A stretch of 64,000 nucleotides of DNA. Origin: Arthrobacter sp. ISL-28 (GTDB lineage: Bacteria > Actinomycetota > Actinomycetes > Actinomycetales > Micrococcaceae). Shown here in pieces: positions 36,982 through 46,251 of this stretch. The stretch spans positions 1-64,000 of the forward strand of contig NZ_JAGGPJ010000008.1 of assembly GCF_018613875.1 (NCBI RefSeq), written 5' to 3'. Position 1 is the stretch's first letter, and every line of letters begins with the position of its first letter. A program made the position numbers and the translations under genes. Under the pieces are notes generated by a model that searched no databases, was not told where the DNA came from, and saw only the letters and a program-made list of their open reading frames with translations.

Positions 36982-37659
36982 CTACAGGTACTGGCCCGGG
37001 CCGTGGTCGGACTCTTCCGGCCGGCCCGGCTTCAGCGGATCGGAGCTTGGCTGCGGGGCCTTGGCCCGCTGCGGTTCGCCGTTCTCCCCGATCACCACGC
37101 CTGGAGCAATGACAGTTCCGGGAGGCAGCTGCCGCATCTGCAGCTGGGCCATGGCATGTTCCCGGGCCGCGTGCTGGGCTGCGATGGCGGTCTGGATGCC
37201 GTGGAACAGGCCTTCCAGCCAGCCGACCAGCTGGGCCTGGGCAATCCGAAGTTCAGCGTCCGACGGCGTGGCGTCGTCCGGGAAGGGCAGGCTGATACGT
37301 TCAAGCTCCTCCACGAGCTCCGGGGCCAGTCCGTCCTCGAGTTCCTTGATGGAGCGCTCATGGATCTCGGCCAGTCTGCCGCGTGCGGCGTCGTCCAGCG
37401 GTGCCGACTTCACCTCTTCCAGCAACTGACGGATCATGGTGCCGATGCGCATCACCTTGGCGGGCTCATCCACCAGGTCCTGGAGCGTGCTCCCCTGGCG
37501 CTTGGACGGTTCCGAAGGCTTGGCCCCATCAGTCGGGAGCGGTTCAACGTCAAGGGTTGTACCCTCCACGGGCGTGTCGTCCCCGTTACTGGGCTCTGTC
37601 TGGGAACCGTCGCCCGGTGCTCCCGCCGGGCCGGTTTGAGTGTCGTTCGGATCGCTCAT
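36982..37659 (-). CDS. bpa: Bacterial proteasome activator Bpa (PafE)
   Basis: An ATP-independent proteasome activator of 225 residues. A disordered acidic N-terminus (about 1-55) precedes the four-helix domain (LQDLVDEPAKVMRIGTMIRQ to HAAREHAMAQLQMR) that forms a dodecameric ring. The last four residues are GQYL, the motif that docks into the 20S proteasome and opens its gate. It implies that this organism has a 20S proteasome, encoded outside the window. ATG start. The helical protein gene follows eight bases downstream. Confidence 0.92.
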   Translation of the reverse strand: MSDPNDTQTGPAGAPGDGSQTEPSNGDDTPVEGTTLDVEPLPTDGAKPSEPSKRQGSTLQDLVDEPAKVMRIGTMIRQLLEEVKSAPLDDAARGRLAEIHERSIKELEDGLAPELVEELERISLPFPDDATPSDAELRIAQAQLVGWLEGLFHGIQTAIAAQHAAREHAMAQLQMRQLPPGTVIAPGVVIGENGEPQRAKAPQPSSDPLKPGRPEESDHGPGQYL

Positions 37660-37663
37660 GCGT

Positions 37664-37988
37664 TCATACTCTCACGAGCCCGGAACGCGGAGTCCAGTCA
37701 ATGAAGCTCCTTGACCAGATTTCGCCTTCGTCCTTAGCGAAACCGCATTTCCGGTAGAAACCGACCGCACAAGTATTCGCCGGAACCCGCGGCCAGCCAG
37801 AAGGGGACTGTAGGGTCCGCCGGGAAGTCGCGGGCGCCGTCGGGCGTTACTGCACCCGACGGCGCCACTGCGGGATCGTCGTCGAAGATGTTGTCCGTCT
37901 CCGCCAGCGCGTTCAGCGTGGTGGCGTCCTTCGGTCCGATCGGGCGGATCGGAATTCCTGCGGACGGTCGGGGCAATGTCAGCAGCAC
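37664..37988 (-). pseudogene. GNAT acetyltransferase with an internal deletion
   Basis: From a GTG at 37988 the frame reads IRPIGPKDATTLNALAETDN to PFWLAAGSG, the first third of a GNAT enzyme, then drifts into unrelated residues and stops at 37734. In another frame, ANTCAVGFYRKCGFAKDEG onwards (about 37760 to the TGA at 37664) is a typical GNAT C-terminus. The middle, with the acetyl-CoA loop, is missing. It is a remnant left by a deletion with frame change. The start overlaps the yjiX stop by ten bases, so the intact gene was probably coupled to yjiX-cstA. Confidence 0.75.
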
Positions 37989-38170
37989 CTGCCCTGCGGG
38001 TTGCTGTCCTGGCGGTCAGTCCGGTCGCGCCAAAACTCGCGTTCGGTCATGGGCGGCCCGAGGTGCCCGGAGGCGACGTGGTGCTCCAGGTATTTCTGGT
38101 AGGCGTCCGCGCCCATCACTCCGCCAAGATAGCGGGCGAACCCCCGGAACCCTTCGGCTATCGCACTCAT
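37979..38170 (-). CDS. YbdD/YjiX family small protein
   Basis: A 63-residue protein (MSAIAEGFRGFARYLGGVMG onward) with the family features GADAYQKYLEHH and the MTEREFWRDR segment. YbdD/YjiX proteins are almost always encoded beside CstA-type transporters and are thought to assist them. The ATG at 38170 gives the normal length; upstream in-frame residues belong to cstA antisense-free spacer and are not family-like. It starts 13 bases after the cstA stop. Confidence 0.88.
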   Translation of the reverse strand: MSAIAEGFRGFARYLGGVMGADAYQKYLEHHVASGHLGPPMTEREFWRDRTDRQDSNPQGRCC

Positions 38171-38183
38171 GGCCGGCCCCGCA

Positions 38184-40484
38184 TCAGTGATGTGCCGACT
38201 TTTCAAGCTGCAGCTCGGCAGGGAGCCTGTTCCACTCTGCCATGAGCTCACGTTCGGCGGCCGTGGGTATCAGGCCCGCCGGGGCATAGCTCCTGGACGG
38301 TACGGCCGGGTCTTCGTGGTCAGTATGGGCAACGCCGGCCGCCTCATTTTGGAAAGCCTTCACGGTGGCGATCATCGCCGTCACGATGACGATGATGCTC
38401 AGCACGACGAAGATCACCGACAGCCACCCTTGGATCATGGTGTTGCGGACCACGGCTTCCATGGCTGCAACAGTCTTGGCCGTTCCGAATTCCGTCTTGC
38501 CGTCCGCAAGAGCCTTGGAGAAGGCCGCGTTGTTGGCGAAGTAGCCCACGGCGGGCACCGGGGAGAAAATCTTCTGGAAGCTTGCGGTGATGGTGACCAC
38601 GGCCGCGAAGCCCAGCGGCAGGGCCACGATCCAGAGGTACTTGAAGGAGCCACGTTTGGCCGCGATGGCCAGGCAGACCGACAGTGCGATGGCGGCGAGC
38701 AGTTGGTTGGCGATGCCGAACAGCGGGAACAGCGTGTTGATGCCGCCCAGCGGGTCGGTGACGCCCATCAGCAGCACGGCACCCCATGCCGCGACCATGA
38801 TCGCTGTGCACAGCCATGCCCCGGGCCGCCAGGACGCTTCCTTGAACTTCGGAACGAAGTTTCCGATGGAGTCCTGCAGCATGAAGCGGGCAACGCGGGT
38901 GCCGGCGTCCACGGCGGTCAGGATAAACAGCGCCTCGAACATGATGGCGAAGTGGTACCAGAAGGCCATCAGGGCTGTTCCGCCGATGAACTGCTGCATG
39001 ATGTGGGCAAGCCCCACGGCCAGTGTGGGCGCACCACCCGTGCGGGAAACAATGCTTTCTTCACCGACGTTGGCTGCCGTCTGCGACAAGAGCTCAGGTG
39101 AGAGGTTTACGCCCTGGAGCCCCAGGCTGTTCACCCAGGCAGCCGCGGTTTCCACCGTTCCACCCGTCAGGGCAGCCGGTGAGTTCATGGCGAAGTACAG
39201 TCCGCGGTCAATGGAGATGGCTGCCACGAGGGCCATGATGGCCACGAAGGATTCCATCAGCATGCCGCCGTATCCGATGAGGCGGGTCTGGCGTTCCTTT
39301 TCGATGAGCTTGGGCGTGGTGCCGGACGAGATGAGGGCGTGGAAGCCGGACAGAGCCCCGCAGGCAATCGTGACGAAGAGGAACGGGAACAGCGCCCCGG
39401 GAAACACCGGCCCGTTATCCCGGCTGGCGAACTCACTGAACGCCGGAACGGTGATTTCGGGGCGGACCACGATGATGGCCAGGGCCAACATGACGATGAC
39501 GCCGATCTTCATGAACGTCGACAGGTAGTCGCGCGGAGCGAGGAGCAGCCACACAGGCAGGATCGCGGCGATGAAGCCGTAGACAATGAGGCCCCACGCG
39601 ATGGTGACCTTGTCCAGGTGGAAGAACGCCGCACCCCATTCGGTATCCGCCACGAGGCCCCCGCCGATGATGGCAGCCATGAGCAGGACAAAACCGATGA
39701 GGGAAACCTCCATCACCTTGCCGGGCCGGAGAAACCTCAGATACACGCCCATGAAGAGCGCGATCGGAATGGTCATGCCCACGGAAAACACGCCCCACGG
39801 GCTTTCGCCGAGGGCATTGACGACGACGAGCGCGAGGATGGCAACGATGATGATCATGATGAGCAGCGTGGCGACCAGGGCGGCGGTGCCGCCGATCACG
39901 CCGAGTTCTTCACGGGCCATCTGGCCCAATGAACGGCCGCCGCGCCGCATGGAGAAGAACAGGACGAGGTAGTCCTGGACTGCTCCGGCAAGGACGACGC
40001 CGATGATGATCCAGATAGTGCCCGGCAGGTATCCCATCTGGGCTGCGATGACGGGACCGACGAGGGGACCGGCTCCGGCGATGGCTGCGAAGTGGTGGCC
40101 GAACAGCACGTTGCGGTCGGTACGGACATAGTCCTTGCCGTCCGCCTTATATTCGGCCGGGGTGGCGCGGCGGTCGTTCGGCCGCGTGATGTACCGTTCG
40201 ATCACCTTCGAGTAGAAGCGGTAGCCGATCAGATATGTACAGACCGAGGCAAAGACGAACCAGATCGCGTTGACCGTTTCACCCCGGATGATCGCGAGCA
40301 TGAACCAGGCCACGCCGCCCAGCAGCGCTATTGCTGCCCAGATCGCGATCTTCGTGGGGGTCCATCTGCTCTCTTCCGTTTCGCGGACGGCGTCGTCCAC
40401 GGCTGTCGGAGGCAGCAAAGGATCCGGTGTCAGATCCAGATCCTCATCCGCCGTCCGAGCCCTGCCACCAGGCATGCTGGCCAT
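38184..40484 (-). CDS. cstA: Carbon starvation protein A (pyruvate/peptide transporter)
   Basis: A polytopic membrane protein of 766 residues with roughly 16-18 hydrophobic segments and the CstA signatures GPLVGPVIAAQMGYLPGTIW and CGALSGFHALISSGTTPK. Members import pyruvate, and peptides have also been proposed, when preferred carbon is scarce. The ATG at 40484 follows AAGGAGGAGAC, a very strong ribosome site. It forms an operon with yjiX downstream. No LytTR-type pyruvate sensor is adjacent, so regulation differs from the enterobacterial system. Confidence 0.94.
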   Translation of the reverse strand: MASMPGGRARTADEDLDLTPDPLLPPTAVDDAVRETEESRWTPTKIAIWAAIALLGGVAWFMLAIIRGETVNAIWFVFASVCTYLIGYRFYSKVIERYITRPNDRRATPAEYKADGKDYVRTDRNVLFGHHFAAIAGAGPLVGPVIAAQMGYLPGTIWIIIGVVLAGAVQDYLVLFFSMRRGGRSLGQMAREELGVIGGTAALVATLLIMIIIVAILALVVVNALGESPWGVFSVGMTIPIALFMGVYLRFLRPGKVMEVSLIGFVLLMAAIIGGGLVADTEWGAAFFHLDKVTIAWGLIVYGFIAAILPVWLLLAPRDYLSTFMKIGVIVMLALAIIVVRPEITVPAFSEFASRDNGPVFPGALFPFLFVTIACGALSGFHALISSGTTPKLIEKERQTRLIGYGGMLMESFVAIMALVAAISIDRGLYFAMNSPAALTGGTVETAAAWVNSLGLQGVNLSPELLSQTAANVGEESIVSRTGGAPTLAVGLAHIMQQFIGGTALMAFWYHFAIMFEALFILTAVDAGTRVARFMLQDSIGNFVPKFKEASWRPGAWLCTAIMVAAWGAVLLMGVTDPLGGINTLFPLFGIANQLLAAIALSVCLAIAAKRGSFKYLWIVALPLGFAAVVTITASFQKIFSPVPAVGYFANNAAFSKALADGKTEFGTAKTVAAMEAVVRNTMIQGWLSVIFVVLSIIVIVTAMIATVKAFQNEAAGVAHTDHEDPAVPSRSYAPAGLIPTAAERELMAEWNRLPAELQLEKSAHH

Positions 40485-40629
40485 GTCTCCTCCTTGAGAT
40501 AAACAATGTGGGAGTTCCCCCAGCGCACCCTACCAACGCGTTCCGAAATCGAGACGGACAACTGCGGTGTGCCGCGGGCCCAAGCGCCGAGCGGTCGCAA
40601 GTCAGCGGTCAGCGGTGTGCGCCCTGTGG

Positions 40630-41166
40630 TTAGCGCCCCGGGTGACCCAGTTGTGCCATGCGGGCCTCGCAGAGATCGAGCCAGCGGATCTCCGCCTCCG
40701 TCTGGAAGATCAATGAGTCCAGCACCACCAACCAGGCGAGGTCGGAGCTGCGCTGGCTGGCGGACGTCTCCCGCCGGGACTTGGTGTAGTCCTGCAGCGC
40801 TGCCAGGGACGCGGCACGCTGCGCCCGGATGACGTCCGTCATGTCAACGCCCGGCAGCGTAAGAGCCAGCGACAGCTTGATGGCGAGCTCGTTCCGGGGC
40901 GGGCTGCTGCGCTCCACGGGCGCTGAAAACCATCCCTGCACCTGCTCTGATCCGGCGTCCGTGATGCTGTAGACGACATGACGGTCGCCGTCGCCGCCGT
41001 CCTTCCGAACCAGGCCGTCGCGTTCCAGCCGGTCAAGCGTGGTGTAGACCTGACCGATGTTCAGCGGCCAGGTGGAACCCGTTCGCTCCTGGAACTCGCT
41101 TCTGAGCTGGTACCCGTACCGTGGGCGGTCCTGAAGCAGGGCAAGAATGCTGTGCCGGATGGACAC
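40630..41166 (-). CDS. PadR family transcriptional regulator
   Basis: A 178-residue regulator. The N-terminal winged helix (SIRHSILALLQDRPRYGYQL to YTTLDRLERDGLV) is the PadR signature, followed by a beta wing (DRHVVYSITDAG) and a C-terminal helical dimerisation domain of the Vir/AphA type. PadR proteins usually repress nearby detoxification or efflux genes. The GTG start overlaps the stop of the quinone oxidoreductase gene by one base, so it probably controls its own operon. Confidence 0.92.
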   Translation of the reverse strand: MSIRHSILALLQDRPRYGYQLRSEFQERTGSTWPLNIGQVYTTLDRLERDGLVRKDGGDGDRHVVYSITDAGSEQVQGWFSAPVERSSPPRNELAIKLSLALTLPGVDMTDVIRAQRAASLAALQDYTKSRRETSASQRSSDLAWLVVLDSLIFQTEAEIRWLDLCEARMAQLGHPGR

Positions 41167-42149
41167 TACATCACCAGCAGGATCTTGCCCACGTGCTCGC
41201 CGGAGTCGAAGTATTCGTGGGCCGTCTGGACCTGGTCCAGCGGAAACGTCTTCGCCACGAGGGGGTGGATCCGCCCGTCGGCGATCAGGGGCCAGATGGC
41301 ATCCCGGACAGCCGCCATGATGACGCCCTTCTCTTCAGCGGGCCTGGGCCGCAGCGCCGTCGCAACCACCGCTGCACGTTTCCGCAGCAGCTGTCCCAGG
41401 TCCAGTTCACCCTTGGCGCCGCCCTGCAGCCCGATGACGATGAGCCGGCCGTACTCGTCGAGGGCATCTACGTTCTGCTGCAGGTATTTCGCACCCACGA
41501 CATCCAGGATCACGTCCGCGCCCCTGCCGCCGTTCTGGGCCCGGAGGCTCTCAGCAAAGTTCTCCTCCGCATAGTTGATGGCAATGTCCGCCCCCAGGAA
41601 GGCTTTGGCGGTGCTCACTTTCTCGTCGGTGCCCGCAGTGGTGGCAACCGTCGCGCCGAACGCCTTTGCGAACTGGATGGCCATGGTGCCGATACCGCCG
41701 GTGGCTCCGTGGATCAGGACCGTCTCGCCGGGCTGTAGCTGCGCAGTCATGATGAGGTTCGAGTACACGGTTGCCGCAACTTCCGGAAGGGCAGCAGCGG
41801 TGACCAGATCAACGCCGTCGGGAACCCTCAGCACCTGCTCCGAGCGGACCGTCACCTGCTCGGCATAGCCTCCGCCGGCGAGCAGTGCCACCACCTTGTC
41901 GCCGACGGAAAACGGCTTGGTGACGCCCGGCCCGAATCCGGCGATGCGCCCCGAAACCTCCAGCCCGGGAATTTCCGATGCACCTCGAGGCGGCGGATAA
42001 AAGCCCTTCCTCTGGTGTACGTCTGCCCGGTTCAGGCCCGCGGCCACGACGTCGATCAGGACTTCGCCCTGGCCGGGAACCGGAGCCGGAACGTCGCGGA
42101 CTTCCAGCACTTCCGGCCCGCCCGGCTCCGAGATGTAGACGGCTTTCAT
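41166..42149 (-). CDS. NAD(P)H:quinone oxidoreductase (zinc-free MDR family)
   Basis: A medium-chain reductase of 327 residues, PIG3/Qor-like. It has a GroES-like N-terminal half (MKAVYISEPGGPEVLEVRDV) and a Rossmann fold with HGATGGIGTMAIQFAK near 146. The Cys/His zinc ligands of alcohol dehydrogenases are absent, fitting quinone or enone reduction with NADPH. The ATG at 42149 follows GGGAG and is preferred over an upstream extension. It is first of a two-gene operon with the PadR regulator. Confidence 0.9.
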   Translation of the reverse strand: MKAVYISEPGGPEVLEVRDVPAPVPGQGEVLIDVVAAGLNRADVHQRKGFYPPPRGASEIPGLEVSGRIAGFGPGVTKPFSVGDKVVALLAGGGYAEQVTVRSEQVLRVPDGVDLVTAAALPEVAATVYSNLIMTAQLQPGETVLIHGATGGIGTMAIQFAKAFGATVATTAGTDEKVSTAKAFLGADIAINYAEENFAESLRAQNGGRGADVILDVVGAKYLQQNVDALDEYGRLIVIGLQGGAKGELDLGQLLRKRAAVVATALRPRPAEEKGVIMAAVRDAIWPLIADGRIHPLVAKTFPLDQVQTAHEYFDSGEHVGKILLVM

Positions 42150-42263
42150 GGAGAACTCCCGATTTCCTTGCTGATTCCTGCCCCAAAAATAATGTGCACT
42201 GGCAGCAACCGCCATTTTTCGGTTTTTGTTGCAGCCAGCTGCCTATGAAACACTACTAGTCAG

Positions 42264-42351
42264 GGAAGGTTGTCCGAGCGGCCGAAGGAGCTGGTCTTGA
42301 AAACCAGTGTGCGGTAACCCCGTACCAAGAGTTCGAATCTCTTACCTTCCG
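42264..42351 (+). tRNA. tRNA-Ser (anticodon UGA)
   Basis: Class II tRNA with a long variable arm. Acceptor GGAAGGT pairs with ACCTTCC; the anticodon stem CTGGT/ACCAG encloses loop CTTGAAA (anticodon TGA, reading TCA); the T-loop is TTCGAAT. The encoded 3' end lacks CCA. A terminator follows 26 bases later. Confidence 0.96.
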
Positions 42352-42377
42352 CGTGGCGCCCTGTGCGCATGGTCAGG

Positions 42378-42420
42378 GACCGGTTGAGCCAATCGAGAGA
42401 GCGGCTCAACCGGTCTTTTT
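42378..42420 (+). terminator. Terminator after tRNA-Ser(UGA)
   Basis: GACCGGTTGAGCC (42378-42390) pairs perfectly with 42403-42415 and is followed by five T. Confidence 0.92.
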
Positions 42421-42624
42421 CATGAGCAGGTATAGCCGGTACGCAGCACGTCAAAACAAGTAGTTGCGAGTACCTGGCGCCGGAAAAATCGAGTACGCAC
42501 CACTCATGCGAAGAGGGCCCTCGGGGGCGTTCACTTGAAGGAACCAAAACGGTGCTCATGCCGCGGATTTCGTGGACGGGCATCAATCCGCATCAGCCGA
42601 CGCTATTGGGGGGAGGTCGCCGTC

Positions 42625-42756
42625 GTGAGCAAGGCCGAGAAGCAGCGACTGAGGTACTCGGACTACTACTGGTGCATGTCGCTCAAGGACTTCATTGAGT
42701 GGGTTGAAGCCGACGACGACAACGAGCCCACCACGTCGTATTCAGACCGGCTCTGA
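42625..42756 (+). CDS. Tyr-rich micro-protein, copy B of a paralogous pair
   Basis: A 43-residue protein: MSKAEKQRLRYSDYYWCMSL, then KDFIEWVEADD and a short polar tail. It aligns without gaps to the protein at 32423 across 27 core residues. The GTG start is eight bases after an excellent ribosome site (GGGGGGAGG, 42608-42616), which fixes the start and argues strongly for translation. No signal or membrane segment; six aromatic residues lie in the RYSDYYW-to-EW stretch and the tail is acidic. It lies alone between tRNA-Ser(UGA) and a VOC gene. I do not recognise the family. Confidence 0.75.
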   Translation: MSKAEKQRLRYSDYYWCMSLKDFIEWVEADDDNEPTTSYSDRL

Positions 42757-42859
42757 ACGCGGAACCATTGAAACTGTCATAGCCCAGGCATAGGGTCGGT
42801 GCTGTCTCCACATCCCTTGAACTGCGGATTCATTCCGCAGCCCACACCAGGAGCTGACT

Positions 42860-43675
42860 ATGCCTACCCCTGACATCACGCCCGGAGCACCCTGCTGGAT
42901 TGACCTGATGACCTCCAGCACCGATACCGCCAAGCAGTTCTACGGCGAACTGTTCGGCTGGGACTTCCAGACCGGCGACCAGGAAAAATACGCCGGCTAC
43001 ATCACCGCACACAAGAACGGCAAGAAGGTCGCGGGAATCATGCAGAAGCAGGAGGACCAGGCCACCATGCCGGACACGTGGTCCACCTACCTGCGCACGG
43101 ACGACGTGACAGCCACAGCCGCGGCTGTCACTGCCAACGGCGGCCAGGTGTACATGGAGCCCATGGACGTCCCCGAGCAAGGCCACATGGCATTCTTCGG
43201 CGATCCCTCGGGCGCTGCTGTCGGCGTCTGGCAGCCCCGCGAAATGCGCGGCTACGAGCTGGTGGCCGAACCCGGCACCGCTGCCTGGCACGAGCTTCAC
43301 ACCAAGGAGTACGACACCGCGGTGAAGTTCTACCAAGAGGTCTTCGGGTGGGACACGGACGTCATGAGCGACACGCCGGAGTTCCGCTACACGACGCTCG
43401 GCGCGGGCCGGGAGGCGAAGGCCGGCATCATGGATGCCTCGTCCTATCTCCCTGCTGAAGTCCCGTCCAAGTGGGAGGTGTATTTCGCCGTGGAAGATGC
43501 CGACGCAGCCATCGACAAAGCCGTTAGCATGGGCGCCAGCCTCGTCGACGGACCCGACGACACACCCTTTGGGCGGCTGGCGACTCTGACTGATCCCACC
43601 GGGGCCATGTTCAAGATCATCGCGGACACGGCCAGGGCGCCCAGGCCTGAAGCCGGGCAGCCCGCTGAGGCCTGA
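42860..43675 (+). CDS. Two-domain VOC (glyoxalase/dioxygenase fold) protein
   Basis: A 271-residue protein made of two vicinal-oxygen-chelate modules (about 8-125 and 138-260), each opening with a WIDLMTSSTDTAKQFYGELF- or WHELHTKEYDTAVKFYQEVF-like strand-helix. Such tandem proteins include hydroxylase-associated and glyoxalase-like enzymes; several metal ligands expected of glyoxalase I are not evident, so the activity is uncertain. The ATG follows GGAGCTG within a few bases. A perfect hairpin terminator follows. Confidence 0.88.
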   Translation: MPTPDITPGAPCWIDLMTSSTDTAKQFYGELFGWDFQTGDQEKYAGYITAHKNGKKVAGIMQKQEDQATMPDTWSTYLRTDDVTATAAAVTANGGQVYMEPMDVPEQGHMAFFGDPSGAAVGVWQPREMRGYELVAEPGTAAWHELHTKEYDTAVKFYQEVFGWDTDVMSDTPEFRYTTLGAGREAKAGIMDASSYLPAEVPSKWEVYFAVEDADAAIDKAVSMGASLVDGPDDTPFGRLATLTDPTGAMFKIIADTARAPRPEAGQPAEA

Positions 43676-43708
43676 GGCCATTCCGTATCGCAGATACTCC
43701 GAAAAATA

Positions 43709-43752
43709 TGCCGGCCAGTAGCTTCCACTCAAGCTACTGGCCGGCAGTCTTT
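43709..43752 (+). terminator. Terminator after the VOC gene
   Basis: A perfect 16-bp stem (43709-43724 with 43731-43746) with a six-base loop and a T-rich tail. Confidence 0.92.
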
Positions 43753-43980
43753 CTGCTGGCCGGAGGCAGACCGTTCCGCTGGGGCGCGTTCCGCCGAATG
43801 CACGCCCCATCACCCCGTGTTCATCCGGCCCTGTTCTGATGGGCCGGAACTGCCTCAAGAGAAGCTGTCCGGTCTGTCTGCTGGCACGACCCGGACACAT
43901 TCGATTGGGTCCCTTACCGGGACACCTAGGTGAAAGTCAGGGCGGATGTACCCCAAACCTTGAAAATTCACGCTGGGCGC

Positions 43981-46250
43981 AGCTTTGTCAGTGGAGCTCG
44001 CTTGACCACGTCATGGCGTCCCCCGCTGCGGACTCGGCAGTGGCGGGCGCCGACATCTGGAACATCAATTCGGTGGAATCCGTCGCTTTGGAATACAGCA
44101 GGTATAACAGCAGTGTGACCAACTACTATGCGCCCGACCAGTACCGGGCCAGCGACCATGACCCCGTCGTAGTTGGGCTCAATCTTCCGGCGGCACCCGA
44201 GACACCGGCCACCATTGACCTGAACTTCCTGGGCATCAACGATTTCCACGGCCGCATCGATACGAACACCGTCCTGTTCGCCGGCACAGTCGAGAAGCTG
44301 CGCGCCGCAGCCGCTCCGGGGGCCACGGCCTTCCTCTCCGCCGGAGACAACATCGGTGCCTCGCTGTTCGCCTCTGCCGTCGCGAAGGACCAGCCCACCA
44401 TCGACGTCCTGAACGCACTCGAGGTCAAGGCGTCCGCAGTGGGCAACCACGAGTTCGACGGCGGCTGGGCCGACCTGCGGGACCGCATCGCCGCGGGCAC
44501 CAGGTTCCCGTACCTGGGGGCCAACGTGTACAGGAAGGGCACCACCGACCCCGTCCTTCCGGAGTTCACCGTCCTGGAGATGAACGGCATCAAGGTGGCC
44601 GTGATCGGTACCGTGACCGAGGAAGTGCCCACCCTCGTCACGCCCGCGGGGATCACGGAACTCGATTTCGGGGATCCCGTTGATGCCATCAACCGCGTCG
44701 CGGCCAGGATCAAGGCGGACGGCCTTGCGGACGTCATCATTGCGGAAAACCACGACGGCGCCGGTTCGGGTACGCCCGAAGGCGGCACCCTGGAACAGGA
44801 AGTCGCCGCCGGCGGCCCCTTCGCCAAGCTGGTCACCGAAACCTCCGCCGACGTGGACGCCATCTTCACCGGCCATACCCACAAGGAGTACGCCTGGGAC
44901 GCCCCTGTTCCCGGGGTCCCAGGCAAAACCCGGCCTATCGTCCAGACGGGCAACTACGGCGAGAACATCGGCCAGATCCAGTTGACCATCGACACTGCAA
45001 CCAAGAGGGTCACCGGGTACAACGCCGCAAACGTCAAACGCACCACGGACGCAGCCGCGGAGCTGATCGCCCTGTACCCCCGGGTCGCCGCCGTCGATGA
45101 CATCGTGACGAAGGCTCTCGCGGCCGCCGCTGAGATCGGCAACGAGCCGGTAGGCAGGGTGACGGCGGATATCACGACGGCGTTCACGCCCGCCACCGAG
45201 ACAACGCCGGCCAAGAGGGACGACCGCGCCGGTGAGTCCACCCTGGGCAACCTGGTGGCGGACTCCCTCGTGGACGCACTCAAGGCGCCGGATGCTGGCG
45301 GCGCCGAAATCGGCGTCGTGAATCCCGGCGGGCTGCGGAATGAGCTGTACTTCGCACCCGACGGAACCATCACTTATGCCGAGGCCAATTCTGTTTTGCC
45401 GTTCGTGAACAACCTGTGGACCACGTCCCTGACCGGCGCACAGTTCAAGACGCTGCTGGAACAGCAATGGCAGACCAATCCGGACGGCACCGTTCCCAGC
45501 CGCCCCTACCAGCAGCTGGGGCTGTCCAAGAACGTCAACTACACCTACGACGCAGCCCGCCCCGCCGGCGACCGCATCACCTCTGTCCGCGTGAACGGGG
45601 CCTTCATGGATCCGGCGAAGTCCTACCGGATCGGCACGTTCAGCTTTCTTGCCACCGGCGGTGACAACTTCCGGATCTTCAAGGAGGGTACCGGCACGGA
45701 GGACTCGGGACTCGTGGACCGGGACGCCTGGATCAAGTACCTTCAGGAGCACAATCCGGTCTCGCCGGACTTCGCCCGCCGCACAGTGGCCCTGGTCAAC
45801 AGCACGGCAGCCGAGCTCAAGCGCGGCGACGCCATGACACTGACCGTCTCCAAGCTGGACCTCACCTCGCTGGGCAGCCCAGTCAACAGGTCGTTGGACG
45901 CGGTATTCACCGACGCCGCCGGCACGGCTGCCGCGCTGGGCACGGTTCCGGTCTCCGGCGGAGCGGCCACCGTGAATCTCACGGTTCCCGCCAAAGTTTC
46001 CCCGGGAGCGGGAACGCTGACACTCACGGCGGTGGAGTCGGGAACGGTGGTCAAAACCGCGATTACAGTCGCAGCAAGCGGGCCTGTGCGGCCGGTCTGC
46101 ACCCCACCGGTCCCGCCCACGGCATGGTACGACCTCGCGGGCTGGATCAGGTACGCCATCGCCTGGACGGAGTATCGGAACTGCTTGGGGGCTAACTCCC
46201 AAACCCCACAGAGTATGCTCCCCGCGGGGGCGGGGGGATTCTCCGCTTAA
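43981..46250 (+). pseudogene. 5'-truncated ExeM-type nuclease / 5'-nucleotidase gene
   Basis: The recognisable part starts with SFVSG, then, after a two-base shift, LDHVMASPAADSAVAGADIW to SDHDPVVVGLNLP: the last part of an endonuclease/exonuclease/phosphatase domain. A complete metallophosphatase follows (FLGINDFHGRID, GDNIGAS, GNHEFDG, FTGHTHKEY), then the 5'-nucleotidase C domain (NPGGLRNELYF) and a beta-rich C-terminus. The signal peptide, N-terminal domains and most of the nuclease are absent. An open frame continues to 43839 but those residues are unrelated. The 5'-nucleotidase half is intact in frame, but without export it is unlikely to work normally. Confidence 0.8.
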
Positions 46251-46251
46251 G

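Noticed and set aside
42535..42624. Upstream extension of micro-protein B
   Set aside because: The strong ribosome site at 42608-42616 fixes the GTG at 42625, and the extra residues have no counterpart in copy A.
43968..46202. 744-codon minus-strand frame across the 5'-nucleotidase gene
   Set aside because: The plus strand carries clear metallophosphatase and nucleotidase motifs; the antisense product is compositional noise.
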